Positions 23,114-33,428 of a stretch of DNA of 64,000 bases are shown here, in pieces (position 1 is the first letter of the stretch; the number at the start of each line of letters is the position of its first letter). The notes under the pieces were generated by a model that had not been told where the DNA came from, did no database searches, and saw only the letters and a program-made list of their open reading frames with translations. The stretch covers positions 212,921,992 to 212,985,991 of the forward strand of contig BTPG01000005.1 in the NCBI GenBank assembly GCA_036245525.1. The letters are read 5' to 3'. A program made the translations under genes and the position numbers. Source of the stretch: Semisulcospira habei. Taxonomy: Eukaryota; Mollusca; Gastropoda; Semisulcospiridae.

Positions 23114-24280
23114 ATGACCAGAACAAGGCGTCAAACCCGGACAAAAACTTCTGAGGGAATTGACGAACCTAGATCGCCCCAGAACAACGAGAGGGAAAGA
23201 GAGAGTGAAGATGAAAGTCCCGACATACAGAAGCAAGATAACCGCCGCCACTTGAAGGACAACGGGGACGAGAGCCTTCAAACTGTTGTAGACCACCTGA
23301 AGGCTACCGTTAGCCTACTTTCTCAACAAGTGGCTCTCTTGACGGAGCAGGTGCAACGTCTACAACCTGGCTTCAGCAGAGGAGTCGACGTCTCGACCCA
23401 AACGGACTTCAAAGACCGACGTGAACTGACCTACGCGGCAGCGGTCAAGTCCACATCCACGGCCAGGGTCAAGACAGACAAGCCTGCTGGAGCCACTGCA
23501 GCTGCTCCGTCACGTAAACTGGCTAATAGTACGTCTTCTTCTTTATCCCATTCCGCTACTTCAGCTTCCCAAACAAAGGTAAGCGGAATACATAAACAAA
23601 AGGGACAGGAATGTCAAAATTTCAATCATCGAAAAAACATCATTCGAGATGACGTCAAACGCCAACATGCGTCATCATTTCAATCAAAGACCGTAACAAT
23701 GCCAAAAGTAGCAATTTTTCATGATTCCACTTTGAAAGGAGTGCGCTCTACCCAGCTTGGAATCTCGTACGGTTTGTCCGTATCAAAGATAAGCGCCTTC
23801 ACTGTTGAAGATATTTCCAAAGCGACGGACAGCATCAAGGAAGACGTCGATGCTGTCGTGATACATACTGGGGTAAATAACATTAAATCTTCAAATCCAC
23901 GCACTGCTGGGAAATCATTTGTAACAACAGTGCGTGATCTGAAAAAGAAATTTCCTGCAGGCCATATAGTAGTCAGCAAGATTGCCCCATGCAGGGATAT
24001 TCAACTGAACATAAAACGTGAGATTTTCAATGCCACGGTGGTGTCAGAACTTATTGAGGACCAGAACATTTCCGTAATTCATCATGAAAACATTAACTCT
24101 AACTTTCATCTGCGGGACTCAATACATCCAAATGCAAGGGGGTCTTCTACTTTTGCACGTAACATCGGGAGACATTTATCAAACTTGTTCTGGGAAAAAC
24201 CAAAACGAACATTGAGTTACCACTATCCCAAACATCCCAGTGGATACTATGATTGGAGGGGTCACTGGTATTCTTACTAA
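23114..24280 (+). CDS. LINE ORF1, coiled coil plus SGNH-esterase-like domain
   Basis: A 388-residue ORF. The N-terminal part is charged and basic (residues 1-50). A predicted coiled coil follows at about 55-80 (LKATVSLLSQQVALLTEQVQ), then a Ser/Thr/Ala-rich linker. The C-terminal half (about 198-365) resembles an SGNH/GDSL hydrolase: VAIFHDSTLKGV at the nucleophile block (HDS in place of GDS), VVIHTGVNNIKS at the G-x-N block, and DSIHPNARGSSTFARNI at the D-x-x-H block. Esterase-type ORF1 proteins are known in CR1-group LINEs and are thought to act in RNP assembly or membrane interaction. No CCHC knuckle is visible. The start is the first ATG after the 5' leader, 89 bp into the element. Domain call is by motif only. 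Confidence 0.75.
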   Translation: MTRTRRQTRTKTSEGIDEPRSPQNNERERESEDESPDIQKQDNRRHLKDNGDESLQTVVDHLKATVSLLSQQVALLTEQVQRLQPGFSRGVDVSTQTDFKDRRELTYAAAVKSTSTARVKTDKPAGATAAAPSRKLANSTSSSLSHSATSASQTKVSGIHKQKGQECQNFNHRKNIIRDDVKRQHASSFQSKTVTMPKVAIFHDSTLKGVRSTQLGISYGLSVSKISAFTVEDISKATDSIKEDVDAVVIHTGVNNIKSSNPRTAGKSFVTTVRDLKKKFPAGHIVVSKIAPCRDIQLNIKREIFNATVVSELIEDQNISVIHHENINSNFHLRDSIHPNARGSSTFARNIGRHLSNLFWEKPKRTLSYHYPKHPSGYYDWRGHWYSY

Positions 24281-24577
24281 GTTTCTGACCGAATGAAATA
24301 TACATAAGCTAACTGATTATCATTTCAAACGTGGTAAAGTTAACAACATTATCAAGTCCGGTTCGAAAGCAACTTTGAAATGATATCCAGATGGTTTAGT
24401 TCTAGTTTTTGATTTAGTACTGAACTGTTTGAGATATACCGTTTCTTGGTGTTTTGAAAGTGCTCATTTTGTTTTGTATTATTTTTTTAGTATTTTGGGT
24501 TGTTTTGTTTTTTGTTTTGTTTTTTGCTTTCCTTCTCCTTCAGTTGACCTCCTTTCGCTACAAGGAGGTCACTGACC

Positions 24578-27500
24578 ATGAAGAGGAGCACAAGCAATAT
24601 GAAAGTGTTTCAGTGGAATTGCAGATCTATTTCAACAAATTTCCTATCATTCGAAAATCACATTTTACAGTCAGAGTATTGTATATTAGCGTTACAATCT
24701 CTGAATGTAGAAGGTAAAAAACTCCCAAAACTTCGAGGATATTATTATCCTCCTCTATACCATTATGACCCTATATCGAATAAAGTCCAAACTGCGTTAT
24801 ACATTAGCGATGACCTGGAATATTCATCACTAAATACGTACTCTATAACGAAAGATCTAAATGATATCTATATCACTGGGGCCATGGTAAAAATTAATAA
24901 TCAAAATACTTTAAATGTGATCTCCGTATATCTACCTAGAGGGCCAAAAGATGACAACACTGACTGGCTAAAAAATATTGATTCTCAGCAGACAACTTCC
25001 TGTAAATGGATGGTCCTAGGAGATTTCAATGCTCATGCACCGTTCTGGGAGTCTGGATGTACGATAGTTACAAGCAATCGTCTGGTAGAAAATATTTCAG
25101 ACTCTCAGTTAATCATTTTAAATGATGGTAGTATCACTAGAATCCCAGATGTTTCTACTCATAAGGCATCTGCTCTTGATATATCACTAGTAAGCCCACC
25201 TCTGGCAACAAATTGCACTTGGATCACTGAGGAAGATTGTTTGGGAAGTGATCATCTTCCAATCATTATACAATTAAACGTTAAAGATAAAGATGAATAT
25301 TGCAATATTGAGGACAGAATTCCAAAGTTTCAGTATGTCAATGCTAATTGGGAACTGTATGAGACAATCTTGCTGTCCCATGACATTGCACGTATAGAAC
25401 ATGAAAGTATAGACACATTTTATGGAAATATTACAAAAGCTGTTCTTTCTGCTGCGGAGAAGTCCATACCAAAATGCAAAGGAAAATCAAAAGGTAAATA
25501 TTCAGGTAATGTTTGGTGGAATAAGGAATGTGAACTAGCAGTAAATATTAAGAAGGAACACTTTAAAAAATGGATAAGAAACAAATCTGAAGAGAACTTT
25601 AGGGAAATGAAAAAAACTAAAATACACTGTAACAGAATAGTGGCGAGAGCCAAAAAGATTCACTGGGCTGAGTTCTGTAAAAATGAAGTGTCTGAATCAA
25701 AAGATACATATAAGGTTTGGAGAAAAATATCAGAATTACAAAATGGATACAAATTACAAGTGTATCCAATCGCAGTAGAAGGCAACACATTTCCTAGTGC
25801 AGTAGATAAAGCGGAGGCCTTTGTTAATATGTTTGCAGAAAATAGTCTCACATCAAGTCTCAGTTTATCAAACATAAACCACAGAAACCAAGAAGAAGTC
25901 AAAGCAGATTATCAAGATCCAGTTTCTACTCATTCTCAGTATATCAATGCTCCAATTCAATATAATGAATTCCTAGATGTTTTACAGTCGTTTGCAAATA
26001 CCTCTAGTGCAGTGGGTATAGATGGGATTTCTTACCAACTACTTTATCATTTACCTGAGTCGTGGAAAAAACTACTACATACATTTTACCAAAAATGTTG
26101 GTTTAATGGATCTCTTCCTACTATCTGGAAGCAGTCAGTAGTAGTTCCAGTACTCAAATCGGGTAAAACACGTACATTGATTAGTAGTTATAGACCTATT
26201 GCACTAACATCACAAGCTTGCAAAGTAATGGAAAAGATTCTTTTAAATCGGTTATTTCATTACTGTGAAAAACAGGATATAATTCCAGTTCATCAAGCTG
26301 GTTTTCGGAAAGGTCGATGTACGACAGACCATTTAGTTAAACTCACAAATAACATTAAAAAACAATTTTCTAAAAGAAAAAGTATACTAGCAACCTTTTT
26401 CGACGTAAAAAAGGCTTATGATAGTGTTTGGCATGCTAGATTATTATACAAAATAAAACAGATTGGCATAACCGGGTTTATGTATGAGTACATTAAAAGC
26501 TTTTTGTCTGAAAGATTTGTCTGCACCAAAGTTGGTAAAAGTTATTCAACCTTTAAGAAAATAGATATGGGTATTCCGCAGGGATCAATAATTTCACCCT
26601 TTTTATTCACTGTGTTAATTTACGACCTCCCACAATCTCTCTCACAGGACACAACTGTGGTACAATATGCAGATGATATTGCTATATGGATAAACACTAA
26701 TCTCAGAAAACGTACCCCAAAAAGAATCGTAGATTACGTTCAAAAAGTTTATCAGATTGAATTGGACAAATTATCAAACTATATGAAAGAAAATGGTCTA
26801 GAACTATCTGGGGAAAAAACATGTCTAATGCTTTTCAATAATGGGGAAAGTGCTAAAACATTACCTAACTTATCCCTCAACGGGACGCCTTTAAACTACC
26901 AACAGAGTGTAAAGTTTTTAGGCGTACGTTTTACATCAAAATTATCATGGAGAATTCATATTGAAGCCATATTAAATAAGGCAAGAAAAAGACTTAACTT
27001 GTTAAAAATTATAAACTCACAACCATGGAGTCAGGACATTAAAACTGTTTTACACCTTGGTACATCTTTAGTTCGATCAACACTTATCTATGGACAGGAA
27101 GTCTACTTTTCTGCCCCAGCTACACTTCTACAGAAGCTGCAAAGCATTGATAGTAAAGCAGTTAAATTAGCCCTTGGAGTGCCGGTTCATACTAATACTG
27201 TAAAAACCTACAAAGAAGCAGGTGTTCTGTCTTTATCTGACCAACGTAAATTAGCAACTGCAAAATACATTGTCCGAAGCCTGTCCGTCAAAAATTCAGT
27301 ACGTGAAGACATATTTTTAGATGCAGATGTGGATTTCCCGAAGAGAGCGCAAACCATCCCGTATCTTTTACCTATACGTAACTATGTCAAAGATGCTATA
27401 GATAACTGCAATATAGATATCAAGTCTATTCCCGTTTTACCAGTAACACCTACTATACCTCCCTGGGAACATATTAATGCTACTTTCGATATAGATTACA

Positions 27501-28063
27501 CAGATTTGAAAAAAGATGAGGATGTGAACGTTTTAGCAAATTTAGTGAAAGAAAAATTACAGACAACATATTTTAAACATTTGAAAATTTTCACAGATGG
27601 GTCTGTCTTAGATTCTTCAGACTGTGGTGCAGGCTTTGTTATTCCTGATCTCAAAGTGAAGAAATCTTTTTATCTTGGTAAAGGATTTTCTATATTTACG
27701 TCTGAACTGTATGCGATTCTCATGGCACTAAATTTTATTCAACTTCTACCTTATGATATATTTAACATTTTGATCTGTGTCGATTCTAAATCTGTCCTAT
27801 ATAGTCTAAAAAGCTGGGATTGTAATACTAGAAAAGACCTAGTGTATGACATAAAACATATTATGAGCTGTATTATGTCCAGAGGAATAGGGATCGATTT
27901 TCTTTGGATACCGTCACACTGCGGAATTTATTGGAATGAAATTTGTGACAGACAAGCCAAAAAAGGAGCTATAAATAGAGAAAACTCAGCAGTTTGTAAT
28001 AATATGCAATTATCTCTACATGAAATGTACTCTGTGCTAAACCGTTTTTTTTCACAAAGATGA
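24578..28063 (+). CDS. LINE ORF2: endonuclease, reverse transcriptase, RNase H
   Basis: A 1161-residue ORF. The APE endonuclease (about residues 8-230) has KVFQWNCRSI, VISVYLPRG, LGDFNAHAPFW, SALDISLVSP and GSDHLPIII; the usual catalytic Glu position reads LALQSLN, with Ser in place of Glu. RT (about 490-760) has SYRPIALTSQACKVMEKILL, HQAGFRKGRCTTDHL, FFDVKKAYDSVWH, GIPQGSIISPFLF and QYADDIAIW. RNase H (about 1000-1130) has IFTDGSVLDSSDCGAGF, TSELYAILMAL, CVDSKSVL and WIPSHCGIYWNEICDRQAK, with all acidic residues in place. It stops early because of an extra T in a T8 run; the zinc-binding C-terminus continues in the next frame (28053-28358). Either the Met at 24578 or the one seven codons later could be the start. 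Confidence 0.9.
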   Translation: MKRSTSNMKVFQWNCRSISTNFLSFENHILQSEYCILALQSLNVEGKKLPKLRGYYYPPLYHYDPISNKVQTALYISDDLEYSSLNTYSITKDLNDIYITGAMVKINNQNTLNVISVYLPRGPKDDNTDWLKNIDSQQTTSCKWMVLGDFNAHAPFWESGCTIVTSNRLVENISDSQLIILNDGSITRIPDVSTHKASALDISLVSPPLATNCTWITEEDCLGSDHLPIIIQLNVKDKDEYCNIEDRIPKFQYVNANWELYETILLSHDIARIEHESIDTFYGNITKAVLSAAEKSIPKCKGKSKGKYSGNVWWNKECELAVNIKKEHFKKWIRNKSEENFREMKKTKIHCNRIVARAKKIHWAEFCKNEVSESKDTYKVWRKISELQNGYKLQVYPIAVEGNTFPSAVDKAEAFVNMFAENSLTSSLSLSNINHRNQEEVKADYQDPVSTHSQYINAPIQYNEFLDVLQSFANTSSAVGIDGISYQLLYHLPESWKKLLHTFYQKCWFNGSLPTIWKQSVVVPVLKSGKTRTLISSYRPIALTSQACKVMEKILLNRLFHYCEKQDIIPVHQAGFRKGRCTTDHLVKLTNNIKKQFSKRKSILATFFDVKKAYDSVWHARLLYKIKQIGITGFMYEYIKSFLSERFVCTKVGKSYSTFKKIDMGIPQGSIISPFLFTVLIYDLPQSLSQDTTVVQYADDIAIWINTNLRKRTPKRIVDYVQKVYQIELDKLSNYMKENGLELSGEKTCLMLFNNGESAKTLPNLSLNGTPLNYQQSVKFLGVRFTSKLSWRIHIEAILNKARKRLNLLKIINSQPWSQDIKTVLHLGTSLVRSTLIYGQEVYFSAPATLLQKLQSIDSKAVKLALGVPVHTNTVKTYKEAGVLSLSDQRKLATAKYIVRSLSVKNSVREDIFLDADVDFPKRAQTIPYLLPIRNYVKDAIDNCNIDIKSIPVLPVTPTIPPWEHINATFDIDYTDLKKDEDVNVLANLVKEKLQTTYFKHLKIFTDGSVLDSSDCGAGFVIPDLKVKKSFYLGKGFSIFTSELYAILMALNFIQLLPYDIFNILICVDSKSVLYSLKSWDCNTRKDLVYDIKHIMSCIMSRGIGIDFLWIPSHCGIYWNEICDRQAKKGAINRENSAVCNNMQLSLHEMYSVLNRFFSQR

Positions 28064-28358
28064 TACGAAATATGCTTATCATGTTCCTCCTTGTTCAAGG
28101 AAAACAGCTTCGTTGATATACAAGTTAAGACTAAATTCTTGGAAAACAAAATTCGCAAAAGACATCAAATGCGAGTGCTTAAGCCCCATCTCTGTTAAAC
28201 ATATAATATGTGAATGTCCTATTATACTGAATCTGTTGAAAAAAAATAACATAACAGTTGATCACTTAGCAGACAATTTGTATGACATCTTACATAGAAA
28301 TATTGCAATTTCAATAGTTCATATAATAATTCATAGTCCGGTGGGTAAACTAGTATAA
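28053..28358 (+). pseudogene. Out-of-frame C-terminus of the LINE ORF2
   Basis: With seven instead of eight T at 28045-28052 the frame continues through FHKDDTKYAYHVPPCSRK and SLIYKLRLNSWKTKF to a C-x-C...H-x-x-x-C-x-C zinc-binding motif (CECLSPISVKHIICECP) and a stop at 28358. This cysteine/histidine tail is usual for LINEs of this type. The break is a 1-nt insertion, a sequencing/assembly error, or less likely a programmed slip. Confidence 0.85.
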
Positions 28359-28543
28359 TAAGTAATTTGTGTGTGTGGTTGGATGTTAATTATTGCTATT
28401 CTTTGATACTCACAAGCAAGTTGTGTGTTTGGTTGTTGATATCTTTTTTTTTTTTTTCCTTTTTATTTATTTTTTTATTTTTTTTTTGTTGTCTAATATC
28501 ACCAATGTGTGAAAAGACGTTAAATAAATTCCTGATTCCTGAT

Positions 28544-28556
28544 TCTTCATAGACAA
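28544..28556. repeat. 13-bp target-site duplication, right
   Basis: TCTTCATAGACAA, identical to 23012-23024. Confidence 0.9.
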
Positions 28557-28675
28557 AATCTACTCGCTGAGTCTATGCAGTCGTCTGCCATTCATGTGTT
28601 TTGTCTGAACACGGCAATCAGCCGCAAAATGAATGACGCGAGGCACATTTTTGTTTTTGGACTGGGTACAAAAAA

Positions 28676-28689
28676 TTATATTGAGCAAC
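28676..28689. repeat. 14-bp direct repeat left of the tandem array
   Basis: TTATATTGAGCAAC, repeated at 30636-30649. It coincides with the terminus of the small MITE that resumes at 30650, so it behaves as the target duplication of the array. Confidence 0.7.
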
Positions 28690-30635
28690 GGTTACAAAGT
28701 AAAGTAGGTTATAGCACTGTCAGGGGAGAGAAATGTGCATGATCGACCAGTGATCATAGATCTACTGTGGCCAAAGCACAAAAAAAAAAAAAAAAAAAAA
28801 AGATAGGAAAGAGAGGGGGCGCTAAGAAAGTGACTGAAAGCAATGCATATGGAAGCCCCCCCCCCCCCCCCGAAGGGGGGCGTATCACATATCCACTGTT
28901 CCAGCCACTCGGTGCATGGAAATTTAAATCTAGGTCCCCCCAAAGGGGGTCCAGATATTTAGCCGGTGTGGACAGCTGTTTCGGTCTTTGCGACCTCTTC
29001 AGCACACCATCGGCAATACTGGAGGAGGCAGGAAATTCTGCCTACCTGCAATGACAACCACATTTTACTGTGGTGTCTGCAGGGGCATACATTCCATGCC
29101 ACCACCTAGAGTTAAATTTCCATGCACCCTAAAAGAGAACCTACCAAAAGGGGGGAAGGGGTTGCAGTCGATATTGTAGTGATAAATGAAAAGAAAAGGG
29201 GAGACTGCCAGTGCTAATATTTTAGGAAGGTTACAAAGTAAAGTAGGTTATAGCACTGTCAGGGGAGAGAAATGTGCATGATCGACCAGTGATCATAGAT
29301 CTACTGTGGCCAAAGCACAAAAAAAAAAAAAAAAAAAAAAAAATAGGAAAGAGAGGGGGCGCTAAGAAAGTGACTGAAAGCAATGCATATGGAAGCCCCC
29401 CCCCCCCCCGAAGGGGGGCGTATCACATATCCACTGTTCCAGCCACTCGGTGCATGGAAATTTAAATCTAGGTCCCCCCAAAGGGGGTCCAGATATTTAG
29501 CCGGTGTGGACAGCTGTTTCGGTCTTTGCGACCTCTTCAGCACATCATCGGCAATACTGGAGGAGGCAGGAAATTCTGCCTACCTGCAATGACAACCACA
29601 TTTTACTGTGGTGTCTGCAGGGGCATACATTCCATGCCACCACCTAGAGTTAAATTTCCATGCACCCTAAAAGAGAACCTACCAAAAAGGGGGAAGGGGT
29701 TGCAGTCGATATTGTAGTGATAAATGAAAAGAAAAGGGGAGACTGCCAGTGCTAATATTTTAGGAAGGTTACAAAGTAAAGTAGGTTATAGCACTGTCAG
29801 GGGAGAGAAATGTGCATGATCGACCAGTGATCATAGATCTACTGTGGCCAAAGCACAAAAAAAAAAAAAAAAAATAGGAAAGAGAGGGGGCGCTAAGAAA
29901 GTGACTGAAAGCAATGCATATGGAAGCCCCCCCCCCCCCCCCGAAGGGGGGCGTATCACATATCCACTGTTCCAGCCACTCGGTGCATGGAAATTTAAAT
30001 CTAGGTCCCCCCAAAGGGGGTCCAGATATTTAGCCGGTGTGGACAGCTGTTTCGGTCTTTGCGACCTCTTCAGCACACCATCGGCAATACTGGAGGAGGC
30101 AGGAAATTCTGCCTACCTGCAATGACAACCACATTTTACTGTGGTGTCTGCAGGGGCATACATTCCATGCCACCACCTAGAGTTAAATTTCCATGCACCC
30201 TAAAAGAGAACCTACCAAAAGGGGGGAAGGGGTTGCAGTCGATATTGTAGTGATAAATGAAAAGAAAAGGGGAGACTGCCAGTGCTAATATTTTAGGAAG
30301 GTTACAAAGTAAAGTAGGTTATAGCACTGTCAGGGGAGAGAAATGTGCATGATCGACCAGTGATCATAGATCTACTGTGGCCAAAGCACAAAAAAAAAAA
30401 AAAAAAAAAAAAAAGATAGGAAAGAGAGGGGGCGCTAAGAAAGTGACTGAAAGCAATGCATATGGAAGCCCCCCCCCCCCCCCCCCCCGAAGGGGGGCGT
30501 ATCACATATCCACTGTTCCAGCCACTCGGCACTGGTCGATCATGCACATTTCTCTCCCCTGACAGTGCTATAACCTACTTTACTTTGTAACCTTCCTAAA
30601 ATATTAGCACTGGCAGTCTCCCCTTTTCTTTTCAT
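28690..30635. repeat. ~538-bp tandem array, 3.4 copies, with inverted end
   Basis: Units start at 28690, 29229, 29767 and 30300 with ggttacaaagtaaagtagg. Units of 539, 538 and 533 bp differ almost only in poly-A and poly-C length. Each unit holds an internal 25-bp inverted repeat (28911-28935 / 29104-29128). The fourth unit stops at 30528 and the rest (30529-30635) is the reverse complement of a unit start and the preceding unit end. No protein domain was recognised. Confidence 0.93.
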
Positions 30636-30638
30636 TTA

Positions 30639-30804
30639 TATTGAGCAACATTTTGCTTGATATAGTGCCGATAACCGACAGATCTGATTACTTCACCCGA
30701 ACCAAAATATCCTCGTCTTACGACTCGGACATTTAGATTCGGGTCTCGTAATCACATCATGCCTGTTGTCGGCACTATATCAAGCAAAATCATTGCTCAA
30801 TATA
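30639..30804. mobile_element. Small palindromic MITE (ATTGAGCAA termini)
   Basis: Left ATTGAGCAACATTTTGCTTG with gatatagtgccg mirrors right cggcactatatcaagcaaaatcattgctcaat. Inner parts also pair imperfectly (gattacttcacccgaacc / ggtctcgtaatcac). TA or TATA flanks. The ~538-bp array is inserted just inside its left terminus. Confidence 0.75.
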
Positions 30805-31413
30805 ATATAATACACGGCCGTCATCGGGTTTGGCGCGCTGATTTCTTTGGATGTTGGTAGCGGTTTTTAGTCGCGATGATTCATGCAGGAATCATTGCGA
30901 CAAAAAAAGCGCTACCAACAACCAAGGGCTTCGATCGTCAGTCACGCGCCGCAAAGACCACGATCATCGGATACCGTCACGTACGTTTGCACCCGTTTCA
31001 TACAAATGGATTGGGCCGTACACACAACGGGGTGGACATTTGCATTCGGAACAACTTGAGTCGAGGCACGCTGTTCGATGTGACATGATACACTGGGTTT
31101 TATTGCAAACAGATTCATTTCATAAGTTGATTGTATTGACAGAGATCATTTTCACATAGTATTGACCCCCCCCCCCCCCAAAAAAAAAAAAAAAAAAAAA
31201 AAAAGAAGAAAGAAATCGGTGAACTAAAAAGATACTGCCATCAAGGCTTTACTGCCAGTGCGCGCCGACTGTGTTGCTGAACTCATTGGCCTGTGAACTC
31301 AACGGCGAAAGTCCGCGGTTGTCATAGCAACACGCACACAAAGTGGCTGCAGCAAGGGGCATAATTATATTCTAATGAGCCCCTGCTAAGACAGTTGTGT
31401 AGTTTTCTATTAT
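30805..31413. other. No gene seen
   Basis: Unassigned, with a poly-C/poly-A tract at 31167-31204. Confidence 0.5.
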
Positions 31414-31629
31414 TTGAACACATTCTGCTCCAGGACCGAAATCCACAAAGTTTGAAGCTGCCCTCTGAAGGACTGTATTACAATTCCAGAGACAGAGCGA
31501 GCACGACAATTTCAAGGGTGGTGCCAGAATAGCTTGGCGCCCATAGGCGCCAAGCTATTCTGGCACCACCCTTGAACTATCATGCTCGATCCATGTCTTG
31601 CTGTGGTGTGCCGGGGCTGAATGAGTTAA
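31414..31629 (+). mobile_element. TTAA hairpin element family A
   Basis: Hairpin 31495-31595 (AGAATAGC / GCTATTCT, loop CATA). Left terminus ttgaacacattctgctcc is decayed; the right terminus gctgaatgagttaa is intact. Confidence 0.85.
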
Positions 31630-32522
31630 TTGTTCTCGGCAGTGAGCCGGTTAATAGTCCGATGCGGTGTGAAAAAGAAACCTGAAGTTGCCCGGTTCAT
31701 CAGGCACGACATCAGAGCAACGAGGGAGTTTTCAGATATTTTGATACCTAATACATTTTTTGACATTTGATTCTCACAACTAAGACATAATATTCTAGTG
31801 GAGCTGATAGAACCACTTCCCCTCTACCGCCACACTCTGGTTTAGTCGTTCTATCGGCCACGGCGGAAATGCCCCCCCCCCTCCGTCCTCCCCCCCCCCC
31901 CCCCCACCCACACAAAAAAAAAGTCGTTTTGGGGAGTAGGTAAGACTGAGACACCGGAAAATGGCGATTTCGAGGTTCGAGCGAGTGTTTAGTGAAATGC
32001 TCCCAGTAAGGCATTTCTTGAAGTGTGGAAAGAAAATGCCCCCTTGCATCTCGCTTGTGATCCATACAGTTTCCCGGAGACCAGGGTTTATTGCGAACAG
32101 CTCGTTTGGCTGGTTGATCATTGTTATTGACACTGCGCATGCTGCCAAAACATCGCCGACAACATAATCTTTTGTCTTAAAAATCGTGAACAAACACAGT
32201 TCCTAGAAGAAGGCAGTGTCTATCACAAAACACACGCCGCCCCGGAACTCAAATGGTAACAGATCTCTCCGTACACAAGCGCGGCTAGGCGATTTTATTT
32301 GTTTTCCCTATTTACATGTCCGAAATGTAAAATATATTAAAAAAAAAACAAACAACAAACATCTTCACGTTGTGCTAAGCTAATAAAACAGCCAATGTCA
32401 AACCGAGCAAAATGTCCTCGGAACTTTTGCTCAGTTTGACAGAGACTGGTTTGTTGCCATAGATTAACCTGAAGATGAATTTTGTCCCCAAAATTCCGGA
32501 CACAAGAAACAGGTTTAGGCGG
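31630..32522. other. No gene seen; inverted relative of 21.43-21.67 kb
   Basis: 31800-32060 pairs with the repeat near 21.5 kb. C-run/A-run at 31871-31922. The opposing open frames near 31.8-32.2 kb have no recognised domain. Confidence 0.45.
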
Positions 32523-32736
32523 TTAACCTATTGTGTCCCAGGTACGAAATACCCACGTTTTGGAGTTGTCCTCTGAGGACTGCCGTACATTGCAGGAGAC
32601 AGATCGACCATGATAGTTCAAGGGTGATGCCAGAATAGCTTGGCGCCTATAGGCGCCAAGCTATTCTGGCACCACCCTTGAACTATCATGGTCGATCCCG
32701 CATATCTTGCTGGGGTGTGTCGGGACTGAACGAGTC
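32523..32736 (+). mobile_element. TTAA hairpin element family A
   Basis: Left terminus ttaacctattgtgtccc, hairpin 32596-32702 (AGAATAGC / GCTATTCT, loop TATA), right end gactgaacgagtc with decayed TTAA. Confidence 0.87.
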
Positions 32737-32805
32737 CTGGGTCATCGTATACCACAGTTGCCCCACAGACAACAGCCGACAAGGGTCATAACTCATTCAT
32801 TCATC

Positions 32806-33113
32806 ATTAATAATAATAATAATGATGAGTATTTATATAGCGCTTAAGTGATCTTAATCAAAAGCTCTAAGCCCTTTACAATCTGTACTCAAAAAATTCA
32901 ATGACATGCACATAACAAACAGAACACAATACCCGAACACACCACTTTTACAATGAACTAAACAGCAATGCATACATAATTTATGTTCTAATTAACATTC
33001 AGTCTAAACAAGGAGGATCACAGAACTACAACTAAGGCATCAAACACTGGCAGTTATTCAAAGTAAAGCTTGGAGAGGTGAGTTTTCAACGACCTCTTGA
33101 AGTCAGAGACAAA
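32806..33113 (-). mobile_element. 3' fragment of an ATT-tailed LINE
   Basis: Starts with (AAT)n at 32808-32824 and tatatagcgctt. At the other end the minus strand encodes SDFKRSLKTHLSKLYF followed by a stop, the usual C-terminus of CR1/L2-like ORF2. Confidence 0.7.
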
Positions 33114-33212
33114 CATGCGAAATCATTCACACGCGAAAGCCGTCATCACTACCACAGTACCAGCGAATGGGGCCGCGAGTGAGGCGGCACGTTTTTTTTA
33201 TTCCCGCACGTG

Positions 33213-33428
33213 TTTAACCCTCCTTACCCCACGGCCACATTTCCAAACTTTTGGAGGCGTCGTCTAACGACTATGTACCAGTTGTAGGAGATGAATTGAT
33301 CATGATAATTCAAGGGTAGTGCCAGAGGAGCTTGGCGCCTTGAGGCGCCAAGCTCCTCTGGCACTACCCTTGAATTATCATGAATACTCCACCTCCATTC
33401 TACAGGGCCGCGGGGCTAATTGGGTTAA
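33213..33428 (+). mobile_element. TTAA hairpin element family A
   Basis: Ends TTAACCCTCCTTACCCC and GGGGCTAATTGGGTTAA. Hairpin 33292-33385 with AGAGGAGC / GCTCCTCT, i.e. both arms changed together relative to the consensus. 216 bp. Confidence 0.9.

Larger units (their letters stand above)
23025..28543 (+). mobile_element. Near-full-length LINE (ORF1 + EN/RT/RNase H), 5.5 kb
   Basis: A complete non-LTR retrotransposon bounded by perfect 13-bp duplications of TCTTCATAGACAA. It begins GGACTTCCGGCCAATATGGC and ends in an imperfect cctgatt repeat tail (28531-28543). It contains a short 5' leader, ORF1 (23114-24280), a ~300-bp spacer, and ORF2 (24578 onward) with endonuclease, RT and RNase H. The presence of RNase H with an APE endonuclease suggests the I/Nimb side of the tree. 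Apart from one single-base frame change at 28045-28052 the coding capacity is intact. Its AT-rich codon use differs from the flanks. Confidence 0.92.

Noticed and set aside
31748..32193. Overlapping 130-residue minus-strand frames
   Set aside because: Cross a C-run, have no domain, and pair with a dispersed repeat at 21.5 kb.
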